Source: Roseovarius sp. 217 (lineage in GTDB: Bacteria > Pseudomonadota > Alphaproteobacteria > Rhodobacterales > Rhodobacteraceae). Taken from it: 64,000 nucleotides of DNA. The translations under genes and the position numbers were made by a program. The notes below the pieces were generated by a model. It ran no database searches. It was not told the DNA's origin and was given only the letters and a program-made list of their open reading frames with translations. Shown here in pieces: positions 26,213 through 35,365 of the stretch (position 1 is the first letter of the stretch; every line of letters starts with the position of its first letter). Location: NCBI RefSeq assembly GCF_000152845.1, contig NZ_CH902584.1:2799073-2863072 (forward strand), read 5' to 3'.

Positions 26213-27385
26213 ATGCTGGATGCGAATGCCGAGACGGAGATCAGGATGGGCGTGAGCCGGGAACAGGGGACGCAAAGCATACAGGGCCATCCCTCGGACG
26301 AGGATTGCGTCGCCGAGTTCGTCGGGGCCACCAAGAGATTTGGCGCGATTTTGGCGGCGGACCGGATCAACCTGCGTATCCGGCGCGGCGAATTCCTGTC
26401 GTTCCTTGGCCCCTCTGGCTGTGGCAAGACCACGGCGCTGCGGATGCTCGCCGGGTTCGAAGCGCCGAGCGACGGCATGGTGCGGATCGACGGGCAGGAT
26501 GTCAGCCGCGTGCCCGCTTATGCACGCCCGGTGAACATGGTGTTTCAGCACTATGCGCTCTTTCCACATATGACCGTGGCGCAGAACATCGGCTATGGGT
26601 TGCGACAGGTACGGCCCAAGCTGGCGAAATCCGAGATTGCCGCGCGGGTGGAGGCTGCCTTGGCCAAGGTGCGGTTGGACGCGTTTGGCGCGCGGCGCAC
26701 ATGGGAACTGTCGGGCGGCCAACAGCAGCGGGTGGCCTTGGCGCGGGCGATCATCAACGAGCCCAAGCTCTTGTTGCTGGACGAGCCGATGGCGGCGCTC
26801 GATGCCAAGCTGCGCGGCGAAATGCAGCGCGAATTGCTCGATCTGCAGCGCAGCCTCGGCATCACCTTTGTGCTGGTCACCCATGATCAGGAAGAGGCGC
26901 TGTCGATGTCGGATCGCATCTGCATCATGGGGGCAGGGCGGATCGTGCAGGTGGGCACGCCGCAGGATCTCTATGATCGGCCGCGCAATCGCTATGTCGC
27001 GGATTTCGTGGGCAAGGCGAATATCCTGAATGGCGAGGTTCTGTCGCGGCAGGCAGGTCTGGCGCGGATCGCACTGGCGGAGGGCACAGAGGTGCTGGTG
27101 CCCGAAGCGGAGGCGGATACGCGCCGTCATGTCGATATCGCGGTGCGCCCAGAGGCGTTGCGCCTTGCCGTGCCGGGCGAGGATGCGATGCTGCGGGCGC
27201 GGATCACCCATCGCACCTTTTTGGGGGATCATACCGAATACCTGCTGCAGGCCGATGGCATCGGCGCGCTTCAGGTCAATGTTCCGCGACAGGCCGAAAG
27301 AGCCATGGGCGGGCAGGGGGTGGGCGATGAGGTCCATATCCTCTGGACGGCAGGCACGGGTCTGGTTCTGGCTGCCGAAGAGTGA
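26213..27385 (+). CDS. ABC transporter ATP-binding protein, PotA-like (second system)
   Basis: This 390-residue ATPase drives a second polyamine-type importer. Walker A (GPSGCGKTTALRML), Q-loop (MVFQHYALFPHMTV), signature LSGGQQQRVALARAI, Walker B (LLLLDEPMAALDA) and H-loop (THDQEEALSMSD) are present, with a C-terminal TOBE domain. The start at 26213 is supported by GAGAGG twelve to seven bases upstream; the frame stays open for 32 more codons upstream but these look unlike the family. It precedes the binding-protein gene, and the operon reads ATPase, binding protein, two permeases, SDR. Confidence 0.92.
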   Translation: MLDANAETEIRMGVSREQGTQSIQGHPSDEDCVAEFVGATKRFGAILAADRINLRIRRGEFLSFLGPSGCGKTTALRMLAGFEAPSDGMVRIDGQDVSRVPAYARPVNMVFQHYALFPHMTVAQNIGYGLRQVRPKLAKSEIAARVEAALAKVRLDAFGARRTWELSGGQQQRVALARAIINEPKLLLLDEPMAALDAKLRGEMQRELLDLQRSLGITFVLVTHDQEEALSMSDRICIMGAGRIVQVGTPQDLYDRPRNRYVADFVGKANILNGEVLSRQAGLARIALAEGTEVLVPEAEADTRRHVDIAVRPEALRLAVPGEDAMLRARITHRTFLGDHTEYLLQADGIGALQVNVPRQAERAMGGQGVGDEVHILWTAGTGLVLAAEE

Positions 27386-27426
27386 CGGATAACAACTGCA
27401 CCAAGTTCAACAAGGGAAACGAGACG

Positions 27427-28581
27427 ATGACTCAGGATAACACACCGATTTCGCGTAAGAAATTCATTGAGGAACTGCGCCGCTACGAAAAGGGTTCGAT
27501 CAGCCGACGTCAGTTTCTGGGCACCACTGGCCTTGGCACCGCGATGGCGGTTCTGGGGGGCGCGTTGCCGGGTCTCATGCCGGGGCGTGCCATCGCGCAG
27601 GATCTGGGTGACCGGGTGGTTCTGGCGACCTGGCCCAATTACCATGACGCGGCAAACTTTGACCTCTTCGCCACCGAGACCGGCGTTTTCTCTCAGGTCA
27701 ATGTGTTTGGCTCGAACGAGGAAATGCTGGCCAAGATTCAGGCGGGTGGTTCGGGCTGGGACGTGTTCGTTCCAACCAACTATGCGATTTCGACCTATGT
27801 CGAGGCCGGTCTGATCGAGCCTTTGGATCTCACGAAACTGCCCAATTTTGACGCCGCCGCGTTTGATGCCCGCTTTGCCGATGCGGGCACGATTGATGGC
27901 AAGGTCTATGCCGTGCCGAAAAACTGGGGCACCACGGGGATTGCGTCCAATACAGCAAAGACCGGCGGTGTGGTCGATAGCTGGAAGACCTTTTTCGACG
28001 GGGCAAAGGATCAGTTCGACGGGCGTGTCATGGTGCATGACTATCAGCTGACCACCATCGGCAATGCGCTGGCCTATTTCGGCTATAGCTTTAATTCTGT
28101 CGATCCGGCGGAACTGGCCGAGGCCGAAAAGCTGCTGATCGAGGTCAAGCCGCATCTCTTTGCGATTTCGTCGGATTATCAGCCCGCGATGCGCAATGGT
28201 GATGCCTGGCTCACGATGTGCTGGACGGGGGATGGCAAGCAGCTCAATACCGACCTGCCCGAAATCGCCTTTGCCCTTGGCAAAGAGGGCGGCGAAATCT
28301 GGTCGGATTACTATGCCATTCCGGTCGGCGCGCCACACCGCGAGGCGGCCTATGCGCTGATCAACTATCTGCTCGACCCTGAGGTCAACGCGCGTGAGGC
28401 GCTGGCGCACGGCTATCCGGTGGCGGATGCGCGCACCAATGCGCTCTTGCCTGAGGATTTGCTGAACGATCCGATCCTCTATCCGGCGGCGGAGGCGCTC
28501 AATGCACTGGAATTCGGTGCGGCGGTGACGCTGACCGATCCCAACCGCGCCGAATTGATGGCCCGTTTCAAATCGGCCTGA
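27427..28581 (+). CDS. ABC transporter substrate-binding protein, PotD/PotF-like
   Basis: This 384-residue periplasmic protein has a Tat-type signal (SISRRQFLGTTG, then a hydrophobic stretch, cleavage near AIAQD) after an unusually long N-terminal region of about 26 residues. The mature part shows PotD-family text: VVLATWPNYHDAANFDLF, GWDVFVPTNYAISTYVEAGL and KVYAVPKNWGTTGIA. Polyamine or a related cation is the likely ligand. It lies between the ATPase gene and the two permease genes. Confidence 0.9.
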   Translation: MTQDNTPISRKKFIEELRRYEKGSISRRQFLGTTGLGTAMAVLGGALPGLMPGRAIAQDLGDRVVLATWPNYHDAANFDLFATETGVFSQVNVFGSNEEMLAKIQAGGSGWDVFVPTNYAISTYVEAGLIEPLDLTKLPNFDAAAFDARFADAGTIDGKVYAVPKNWGTTGIASNTAKTGGVVDSWKTFFDGAKDQFDGRVMVHDYQLTTIGNALAYFGYSFNSVDPAELAEAEKLLIEVKPHLFAISSDYQPAMRNGDAWLTMCWTGDGKQLNTDLPEIAFALGKEGGEIWSDYYAIPVGAPHREAAYALINYLLDPEVNAREALAHGYPVADARTNALLPEDLLNDPILYPAAEALNALEFGAAVTLTDPNRAELMARFKSA

Positions 28582-28597
28582 GAGGAATTAGGGGGCG

Positions 28598-29455
28598 ATG
28601 GCCATGACACGGGAGAGGGCGCGCGCGCTGCTGTTGATGCCGGCGGGTATCTGGTATGGCGTGCTGCTGCTGTTTCCCTTGGCCGTCGTCCTCGTCTTTT
28701 CGTTTGGCGAGAGGAACCCGATTGGTGGCTATGCGCCGGGCTTTACGTTGGAGCAATATGCCAACCTGCCCGCGCGGTTTGCCGCCTTTCGCAACACGCT
28801 GACATTGGCGCCGCTGGGCACGCTGGCGGCGCTGATCATTGCCTATCCGCTGGCCTATTATCTGGCGTTGAAGGTGTCGGCGCGCTGGAAGACGACGCTG
28901 CTCATTCTGGTGATCGTTCCATTTTGGACCTCGATCCTGATCCGGTCCTATGCGTGGATTTACCTGCTCGGGGGCAATGGTATTCCGGCGCTGCTGGAGG
29001 CGGTGGGGCTGGGCGATATTCGCCTGATAAATACGCCCTTTGCGGTGCTGGTGGGGATTGTCTATGGCTATCTGCCGCTGATGGTCTTTCCAATTTACGT
29101 CGCATTGGAAAAGCTGGATCGCAGCCTGTTGGAGGCGGCGGCGGATCTGGGCACGCCGCCCTGGCGCAGTTTCCTGCAAATCACGCTGCCTTTGTCGATG
29201 CCGGGGGTTCTGACAGGCTCGATGCTGGTGTTCATCCTGCTCACCGGCGAATTCTTGATCCCCGCCATTCTGGGCGGCGGCAAGGTGTTCTTTGTCGGCA
29301 ATGCGCTGGTCGATCTCTTTTTGCAGTCGCGCAACTGGGCGTTTGGATCGGCAGTAGCTGTGGCGCTGATCGTGATCATGTTGATCGTTGTCGCGCTCTA
29401 TAGCCGGGCGGTCCGCCGTTTCGGGGCAGGCCGCGACGATGTCGGGCTGATGTGA
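28598..29455 (+). CDS. ABC transporter permease, PotB-like (second system)
   Basis: This 285-residue permease has about six hydrophobic segments and the EAA loop LLEAAADLGTPPWRSFLQITL at about residues 175-195. Its N-terminus is short and basic (MTRERARALLLMPAG) before the first helix. A second ATG two codons on is an alternative start. It is paired with the PotC-like permease that begins seven bases after its end. Confidence 0.9.
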   Translation: MAMTRERARALLLMPAGIWYGVLLLFPLAVVLVFSFGERNPIGGYAPGFTLEQYANLPARFAAFRNTLTLAPLGTLAALIIAYPLAYYLALKVSARWKTTLLILVIVPFWTSILIRSYAWIYLLGGNGIPALLEAVGLGDIRLINTPFAVLVGIVYGYLPLMVFPIYVALEKLDRSLLEAAADLGTPPWRSFLQITLPLSMPGVLTGSMLVFILLTGEFLIPAILGGGKVFFVGNALVDLFLQSRNWAFGSAVAVALIVIMLIVVALYSRAVRRFGAGRDDVGLM

Positions 29456-29462
29456 GGGTGCC

Positions 29463-30269
29463 ATGAGAGCCTATGCCATCGCCGTCTTTGTGTTTCTGTA
29501 CCTGCCCATCGGGATCATTGCGCTGTTTTCGTTTTCCGCCGGGCGGTCGGCGAGTTCGATGCAGGGGTTTTCGACCGAATGGTATGGCCGCGCGCTCAGC
29601 AATCCCTTTGTGATGGAGGCGCTCTGGACCTCGATCAAGGTGGCGTTTCTGTCGGCCGTTCTGGCGACGGTTGCGGGGACCATGGCGGCGCTGGCGCTCA
29701 CAGGTATGCGGGGGCGGTTGCGGGTGTTCTTCGACACGCTGGTGCAGGTTGCGGTGATGATCCCCGGCATCGTTATCGGGATTGCCACGCTTATCGCGCT
29801 GGTGACGGTGTTTGATCTGATAAATCCGTGGCTTGAGACTGTGATGGGCCGCAGGCTGTCGTTGGGCATGGGGTCGCTCATCGGGTTGCATGGCATGTTC
29901 ACCATGTCGCTGGTGGTCTTGCTGGTGCGCGGGCGGCTTGAGAGTTTCGATCGCGCGCAAATCGAGGCCTCTGGCGATTTGGGGGCCGGTCCGGTGGCGA
30001 CCTTTGTGCAGGTAACGCTGCCGCAGATCGCACCGGCGATTCTGGCGGGGTTTCTGCTGGCCTTCACCTTCAGCTTTGACGATTTCATCATGGCCTTCTT
30101 TGTCGCGGGGTCCGAGACGACCCTGCCGATCTATATCTTTTCGTCGATCCGCCGAGGCGTGACGCCTGAAATCAACGCAATTGGCACGATGGTGATGGTC
30201 GCATCGCTGACCATGCTGATTATCGCGCAGGTGCTGTTGCGGCCCGGTGCCGTGCGGGCCGGGCGCTGA
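29463..30269 (+). CDS. ABC transporter permease, PotC-like (second system)
   Basis: This 268-residue permease begins with the membrane segment AIAVFVFLYLPIGIIALFSF and has the EAA loop IEASGDLGAGPVATFVQVTLP near residues 165-185. It completes the importer. The gene ends 19 bases before the SDR start, so that enzyme is most likely in the same transcript. Its C-terminus (LRPGAVRAGR) shows no extra domain. Confidence 0.9.
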   Translation: MRAYAIAVFVFLYLPIGIIALFSFSAGRSASSMQGFSTEWYGRALSNPFVMEALWTSIKVAFLSAVLATVAGTMAALALTGMRGRLRVFFDTLVQVAVMIPGIVIGIATLIALVTVFDLINPWLETVMGRRLSLGMGSLIGLHGMFTMSLVVLLVRGRLESFDRAQIEASGDLGAGPVATFVQVTLPQIAPAILAGFLLAFTFSFDDFIMAFFVAGSETTLPIYIFSSIRRGVTPEINAIGTMVMVASLTMLIIAQVLLRPGAVRAGR

Positions 30270-30288
30270 TCGGATGCAGGAGACAGGC

Positions 30289-31044
30289 ATGCTCAAGGAT
30301 CGTATCGCGCTGGTGACGGCGGCAGGGTCGGGAATTGGCCGGGCCGGGGCTATTGCGATGGCCCGCGAAGGGGCGGTGGTCATTGTCACCGATCTGGATG
30401 GCGAATTGGCGCAGGAGACCTTGGCGCAGATCGAGGCGGCAGGTGGTCGGGGGGCAGCCTTTGCGCTTGATGTGGCAGAGGATGCGGACTGCACCGCGAT
30501 GGTCGCGCAGGTGGTGGCGGATTGGGGGCGGATCGACATCCTGCACAGTCATGCGGGCATCCAGATTCCCGGACGGGCCGAAGATGTGACACCCGCACAG
30601 ATGGACGCCGCCTGGAAGCTGAATGTGCGGGCGCATTTCGTGTTGGCGCGGGCGGTCATTGCGCCGATGCGCGCGCAGGGCGGCGGATCGGTGATCGTGA
30701 CTGCGTCAAACTCGGGCTGCCAGTATGATCGGGGCATGGTGTCCTATGCCACGACCAAACATGCCGCCGTGGCGATGGTCAAACAGATGGCGGTGGATTA
30801 CGCGGCTGAAAATATCCGCTTCAACGCGCTTTGCCCCGGCTTTGTCGACACGCCTTTCAACGCCGGGTTTGAGACACAGATGGGGGGGCGCGAGGCGCTC
30901 GAATCCTATGTGGCAGGTTCAATTCCGATGGGGCGATGGGCGAATGTCGAAGAAATCGCGCATGGGATCGTTTATCTGGCCTCGGCCCGGTCAAGCTTTG
31001 TGACCGGACTGGCGCTTGTGATCGACGGCGGCGAGATGCTTTAG
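30289..31044 (+). CDS. Short-chain dehydrogenase/reductase (SDR)
   Basis: This 251-residue NAD(P)-dependent oxidoreductase has the cofactor motif TAAGSGIGRAGA at residues 9-20, the DVAEDAD region after strand beta-3, an HSHAGI variant of the NNAG motif, and the catalytic YATTK (Y about 155, K about 159) with a serine at about 142. The NNAG position here reads SHAG, which is unusual. The start at 30289 follows GCAGGAGA. It closes the ABC operon and may act on the imported compound, perhaps as an amino-alcohol or hydroxy acid dehydrogenase; the substrate is unknown. Confidence 0.87.
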   Translation: MLKDRIALVTAAGSGIGRAGAIAMAREGAVVIVTDLDGELAQETLAQIEAAGGRGAAFALDVAEDADCTAMVAQVVADWGRIDILHSHAGIQIPGRAEDVTPAQMDAAWKLNVRAHFVLARAVIAPMRAQGGGSVIVTASNSGCQYDRGMVSYATTKHAAVAMVKQMAVDYAAENIRFNALCPGFVDTPFNAGFETQMGGREALESYVAGSIPMGRWANVEEIAHGIVYLASARSSFVTGLALVIDGGEML

Positions 31045-31133
31045 GCGGCAGTTTGCTGGGACCGTGTTAAAAGTCGTCGCCGATCCCCGAACCTCTGATT
31101 TCCAATGTCAGATATTCAAGCTATTTCAGAGAT

Positions 31134-33653
31134 ATGGATATCGTTCTTGTCACCACAATCATTGCGTCGCTGTTTTTGGTGATTGCCGCTGCTGATCCTT
31201 TAGCCGCGCGTCTCCGGCTGCCCTATACCGTGATTTTGGCCTGTCTGGGCATGATGATCGGCGTTGCGTCGATCTTTTTCCTGCGCACCGAGTTGACCGA
31301 TGCGCTCAATCCGGTGGCCGAAGCGATTCTGGGCCTGCCGATCCGCTCAAATGTTTTTCTCTATGTGTTCCTGCCGACGCTGCTGTTTCAGGTGACGCTG
31401 GGGGTCAATCCGAGGCGGATGATGGATGATTGGGTGCCTATTCTGGTGCTGGCGGTCGTCGCGGTTGTGGTGGCGACGCTGGCGGTCGGCTATGCGCTGG
31501 CATGGGCGAGTGCGCTGCCGCTGGTAGTCTGTTTGCTGATCGGCGCGATTGTCAGCACGACGGACCCTTCGGCTGTGGTGGGTATATTCCGCTCGATTTC
31601 GGCACCGCGACGATTGGCGCGCATCATCGAGGGCGAGAGCCTGTTGAACGATGCGGCCGCGATTGCGCTGTTTGGTCTTTTTATGGGGTTTGTCATGCTG
31701 GGCGTGCCGGACCCCAGCTTTCAGGATGCCCTCTCGCAATTTCCGGTGCTGATTGCTGGCGGCGCGCTGGCAGGCTGGGTGGCTGCACGCATTGCGGTGC
31801 GGATCATGGCACTGATGGCGCGGTATGAGTTGGCGGTGATTTCGGTCTCTGTGGCGCTGCCCTATCTGGCCTATATCGGCGCGGAACAGAGCATCGGGGC
31901 CTCGGGGGTTATCGCGGTCGTGGCAGCGGGGCTGACGCTCAATCTGACGGGTCCGGCGCGCCTGCCGCCTGCGGTCTGGGGCAACCTGCGCGAGGTATGG
32001 GACCTCTTGGCGCATTGGGCCGGGGCGCTCATCTTTATTCTCGCGGCGCTGCTGATCCCCCGGCTGCTCGAAGAGGTGCGGGCGGGAGATTTCATTCTGA
32101 TCGCCGTGGTGATTGCGGCGGCGGTGGCTGCGCGCGCGGTGATACTCTTTGGGCTGATGCCGATCCTGAGCAAGTTCAAGCTGTCGCCGGTGGTCGAGCG
32201 ACCGTATCGCGTCGCCATTCTTTGGGGCGGGCTGCGGGGGGCGGTTACGCTGGCACTCGCGCTGGCAGTCACCGAGAGTTTCCGGGTGCCCCCCGAAGTC
32301 AAGCGGCTCGTGGGTATTCTCGCAACCGGCTTCACTCTCTTTACGCTGCTTGTGCAGGGGACGACGTTGCGCTGGGTGATTGGACGGCTCGGGCTGGATC
32401 GGCTGTCGCCGCTCGATCAGGCGCTCAGCAATCAGGTGATCGCGGTGGCCTTGCAAACTGTGCGGGAAGACGTGGCGCGGACGGCCGAGAATTACGAGTT
32501 GACGCGTGAGACGGTGCGGTCCGAGGCCAAGCGTTTTGCTGCGCGACTGGACGGTGCCGTACAAACCGCTGAGGCGGACCGTGCAATTCAGGACCGCGAC
32601 CGGATCACACTGGGGTTGATCGCGCTGGCAGGGGCAGAGCGAGACACAATTCTTGCGCGGTTCCGAGAACAGGCGATTTCGGCCCGCCTATCGGAACAGA
32701 TCCTGACCGAAGCCGATCGGTTGATCGAGGCGGCACGGTCTGGTGGGCGGACTGGCTATCAGCGGGCCGCCCGGCGCAGCCTGCGCTATGGCCGAAGCTT
32801 TCGGGCGGCGGTGATCCTGAACAACCGGTTGCGGATTTCAAGGCCTTTGGCGCTGATGACCGCGGATCGGTTCGAGGTGCTCTTGTCTCAACGCCTGATC
32901 CTGCGCGATCTGAGCGGGTTCATCGACGGGCGTATTCGGCGCATTCACGGCAAGCGGGTGGCGGACCTCTTGCACGAGTTGCTCGGGCGACGGCAAGAGG
33001 CTGTGGAAACTGCGCTGGAGGGGTTGCGGCTCCAGTATCCCGGTTATGCTGAGGAATTGGAGCGGCGGTTCATCCGACGCACTGCGCTACGTCTGGAGGA
33101 GCGGGAATACGGAATGCTGCGCGAAGACGGGTTGATCGGCGCGGAATTGCATGTGGCGCTGATGCAGGACATCGCGGCGCGCAGATTGAGTGAAGAACAA
33201 CGGCCCAAGCTGGACGTGGCAGTGCAGAAAGCGGAACTTGTCCGGCAATTTCCGCTCTTTGCGGATCTGGACGAGCGCAGCCTGCGACAGCTGACGCGCG
33301 CCTTGCGCACGCGGTATGTCAATGAGGGGGATGTGATCCTACGCAAGGATTCGCCCGCGCGCAGCGTGTTTTTCATTGCGTCGGGCGCGGTGGAATTGGC
33401 GGTTGCCGGTCAGACATGGCGCTTGGGTCGCGGCGAGATGTTTGGACAGATGGCGATTCTGATGCAGAAACCGCGCCGCACCGGGGCAACGGCGATTTCC
33501 TCGTCAACCCTGTTGGTGCTGGACGAGGCGCGTTTCCGACGGTTGCTCAAGCGCAGTGCGGGCTTGCAGGAGGCAGTGCGTCAAAGTGCCAAGGCGCGTG
33601 GTGTGAAGACCGAGTCCTTCATCATTCCAGAGTTGATCGCCACACAAGACTAA
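31134..33653 (+). CDS. CPA1-type Na+/H+ antiporter with C-terminal cyclic-nucleotide-binding domain
   Basis: This 839-residue protein combines an N-terminal cation/proton antiporter domain (about residues 1-430, about a dozen hydrophobic helices, with GESLLNDAAAIALFGL and WGGLRGAVTLALALAV typical of NhaP/NHE) with a long charged helical region (about 440-690) and a C-terminal cyclic-nucleotide-binding domain (about 700-820: FPLFADLDERSLRQL, GDVILRKDSPARSVFFI, GRGEMFGQMAILMQKPRR). The whole resembles eukaryotic sperm-type NHE and some bacterial homologues. The ligand-contacting stretch GEMFGQMAILMQKPRR fits the phosphate-binding cassette. It stands alone, and its role in pH or sodium homeostasis is inferred. 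Confidence 0.92.
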   Translation: MDIVLVTTIIASLFLVIAAADPLAARLRLPYTVILACLGMMIGVASIFFLRTELTDALNPVAEAILGLPIRSNVFLYVFLPTLLFQVTLGVNPRRMMDDWVPILVLAVVAVVVATLAVGYALAWASALPLVVCLLIGAIVSTTDPSAVVGIFRSISAPRRLARIIEGESLLNDAAAIALFGLFMGFVMLGVPDPSFQDALSQFPVLIAGGALAGWVAARIAVRIMALMARYELAVISVSVALPYLAYIGAEQSIGASGVIAVVAAGLTLNLTGPARLPPAVWGNLREVWDLLAHWAGALIFILAALLIPRLLEEVRAGDFILIAVVIAAAVAARAVILFGLMPILSKFKLSPVVERPYRVAILWGGLRGAVTLALALAVTESFRVPPEVKRLVGILATGFTLFTLLVQGTTLRWVIGRLGLDRLSPLDQALSNQVIAVALQTVREDVARTAENYELTRETVRSEAKRFAARLDGAVQTAEADRAIQDRDRITLGLIALAGAERDTILARFREQAISARLSEQILTEADRLIEAARSGGRTGYQRAARRSLRYGRSFRAAVILNNRLRISRPLALMTADRFEVLLSQRLILRDLSGFIDGRIRRIHGKRVADLLHELLGRRQEAVETALEGLRLQYPGYAEELERRFIRRTALRLEEREYGMLREDGLIGAELHVALMQDIAARRLSEEQRPKLDVAVQKAELVRQFPLFADLDERSLRQLTRALRTRYVNEGDVILRKDSPARSVFFIASGAVELAVAGQTWRLGRGEMFGQMAILMQKPRRTGATAISSSTLLVLDEARFRRLLKRSAGLQEAVRQSAKARGVKTESFIIPELIATQD

Positions 33654-33743
33654 GAGGATGGCAGGCCGGGTTCTGTTGCATTGCGGCGAAAATGGCTTGG
33701 CATCCGGGAGCAAGGTCGTTAAACGCCGCTTGTAATCGCATGG

Positions 33744-33765
33744 ACCCCGGGTGCAAGCCCCGGGT
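33744..33765 (+). terminator. Stem-loop after the antiporter gene
   Basis: ACCCCGGG (33744-33751) and CCCCGGGT (33758-33765) form a perfect 8-bp stem with a 6-base loop about 90 bases after the antiporter stop codon. No T-run follows. It may end the antiporter transcript or only delay it. The surrounding 207-base gap to the SulP gene shows no coding frame. Confidence 0.5.
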
Positions 33766-33860
33766 GGCTCTTCCGGCCGCCTATCCGCCGGATCATTGAA
33801 ACCTATCAAAATGCACAATCGGGCCGGGTTTCGGGTGGCCGAATCAGGGACGGATTTCAC

Positions 33861-35351
33861 ATGATTTCAATAGATGCCTATCGGGCACAATGGTTTGGCA
33901 ATATCCGGGGTGATTTGCTGTCGGGTCTGGTGGTGGCGCTGGCGCTGATCCCCGAGGCGATTGCCTTTTCGATCATTGCAGGCGTGGACCCCAAGGTGGG
34001 GCTCTATGCGTCCTTTTCGATTGCCGTGATCACCGCGATCACCGGCGGGCGGCCCGGTATGATTTCCGCCGCCACGGCGGCGACGGCGGTGCTGATGGTG
34101 ACGCTGGTGCGCGATCACGGGCTGGAATACCTGCTGGCGGCGACGGTGCTGGCGGGGCTCCTTCAGATCGGGATGGGGGTGCTGCGGCTGGGGTTTGTGA
34201 TGCGCTATGTGTCGAAATCGGTGATGACCGGGTTCGTCAATGCGCTCGCCATTCTGATTTTCATGGCGCAATTGCCGGAGCTTGATCCGCGTTCGGTGAC
34301 GTGGATCACCTATGTTCTGGTCGCGGCGGGGCTGGCGATCATCTACCTTTTCCCGCTTGTGACCAAGGCGGTGCCCTCGCCCCTGGTGACGATTCTTGTG
34401 CTGAGCGCTGTCACTCTGACGCTTGGCCTCGATGTGCGCACGGTGGGGGATATGGGCGCGCTGCCCGATACGCTGCCGGTGTTTTTGATCCCGGACATTC
34501 CGCTGACCTTTGAGACCTTGATGATCATCCTGCCCTATTCGGTGGCGGTGGCGGTCGTGGGCCTGCTGGAAAGCCTGATGACACAGAACATCGTCGACGA
34601 TCTGACCGATACCAAATCCAATCGCTCTCAGGAAATGATTGGGCAAGGGTTGGCCAATAGCGCCACTGGCTTTATCGGCGGGATGGCGGGCTGTGCGATG
34701 ATCGGTCAGTCGATCATCAACGTCAAATCCGGCGGGCGCGGGCGGCTTTCGAGCTTTGTGGCGGGGCTCTTTCTGCTCGTCCTCGTGGTGGGGCTTGGCG
34801 ATCTGGTTAGTCTCATACCGATGCCCGCCTTGGTGGCGATCATGATCATGGTGTCGGTGGGCACGTTTTCCTGGTCGTCGATCAAGAACCTGCGCGAGCA
34901 TCCGCGCTCGTCCTCGGTCGTGATGATCGCGACGGTGGTCACGGTGGTCTATACCCATAATCTCGCCATCGGGGTGCTGGTGGGCGTGCTTTTGTCGGGC
35001 ATCTTCTTTGCCGCCAAGATCGCGCAGCTTTTCCGGGTCACCTCTGAAACTTCCAAGGATGGGCGCGAACGCATTTACCGGGTCGAGGGGCAGCTGTTCT
35101 ATGGCTCGGTGGAGGATTTCATGAGGGCCTTTGATTTCCGAGAGGCATTGGAGCGGGTCGTAATCGACGTGAGTGCGGCGCATATCTGGGATATTTCGTC
35201 GGTTCAGGCGCTCGATATGGCGGTGCTGAAATTCCGTCGGGATGGGGCAGAGGTGGAAATCCGGGGCATGAATGCGGCCTCTGAGACACTCGTGGACAGG
35301 CTGGCCGAGCATAACAAGCCGGGGGCCATCGACAAGTTGATGGCGCATTGA
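33861..35351 (+). CDS. SulP-family anion transporter with STAS domain
   Basis: This 496-residue permease has the SulP N-terminal text [40 protein letters not shown] and [24 protein letters not shown], about a dozen helices to residue 385, and a C-terminal STAS domain (about 390-490: [38 protein letters not shown]). SulP proteins move sulfate, bicarbonate or carboxylates. The universal stress protein gene begins 15 bases later. SulP and Usp genes are often paired in marine bacteria, which suggests that the stress protein modulates or senses the transporter. Confidence 0.92.
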   Translation: MISIDAYRAQWFGNIRGDLLSGLVVALALIPEAIAFSIIAGVDPKVGLYASFSIAVITAITGGRPGMISAATAATAVLMVTLVRDHGLEYLLAATVLAGLLQIGMGVLRLGFVMRYVSKSVMTGFVNALAILIFMAQLPELDPRSVTWITYVLVAAGLAIIYLFPLVTKAVPSPLVTILVLSAVTLTLGLDVRTVGDMGALPDTLPVFLIPDIPLTFETLMIILPYSVAVAVVGLLESLMTQNIVDDLTDTKSNRSQEMIGQGLANSATGFIGGMAGCAMIGQSIINVKSGGRGRLSSFVAGLFLLVLVVGLGDLVSLIPMPALVAIMIMVSVGTFSWSSIKNLREHPRSSSVVMIATVVTVVYTHNLAIGVLVGVLLSGIFFAAKIAQLFRVTSETSKDGRERIYRVEGQLFYGSVEDFMRAFDFREALERVVIDVSAAHIWDISSVQALDMAVLKFRRDGAEVEIRGMNAASETLVDRLAEHNKPGAIDKLMAH

Positions 35352-35365
35352 GGGAGGAGAGAGAC

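Noticed and set aside
33867-35348. A 493-codon minus-strand frame opposite the SulP gene
   Set aside because: It is a high-GC antisense shadow: rich in Arg, His and Gln, with no domain, while the plus strand encodes a clear SulP-STAS protein.
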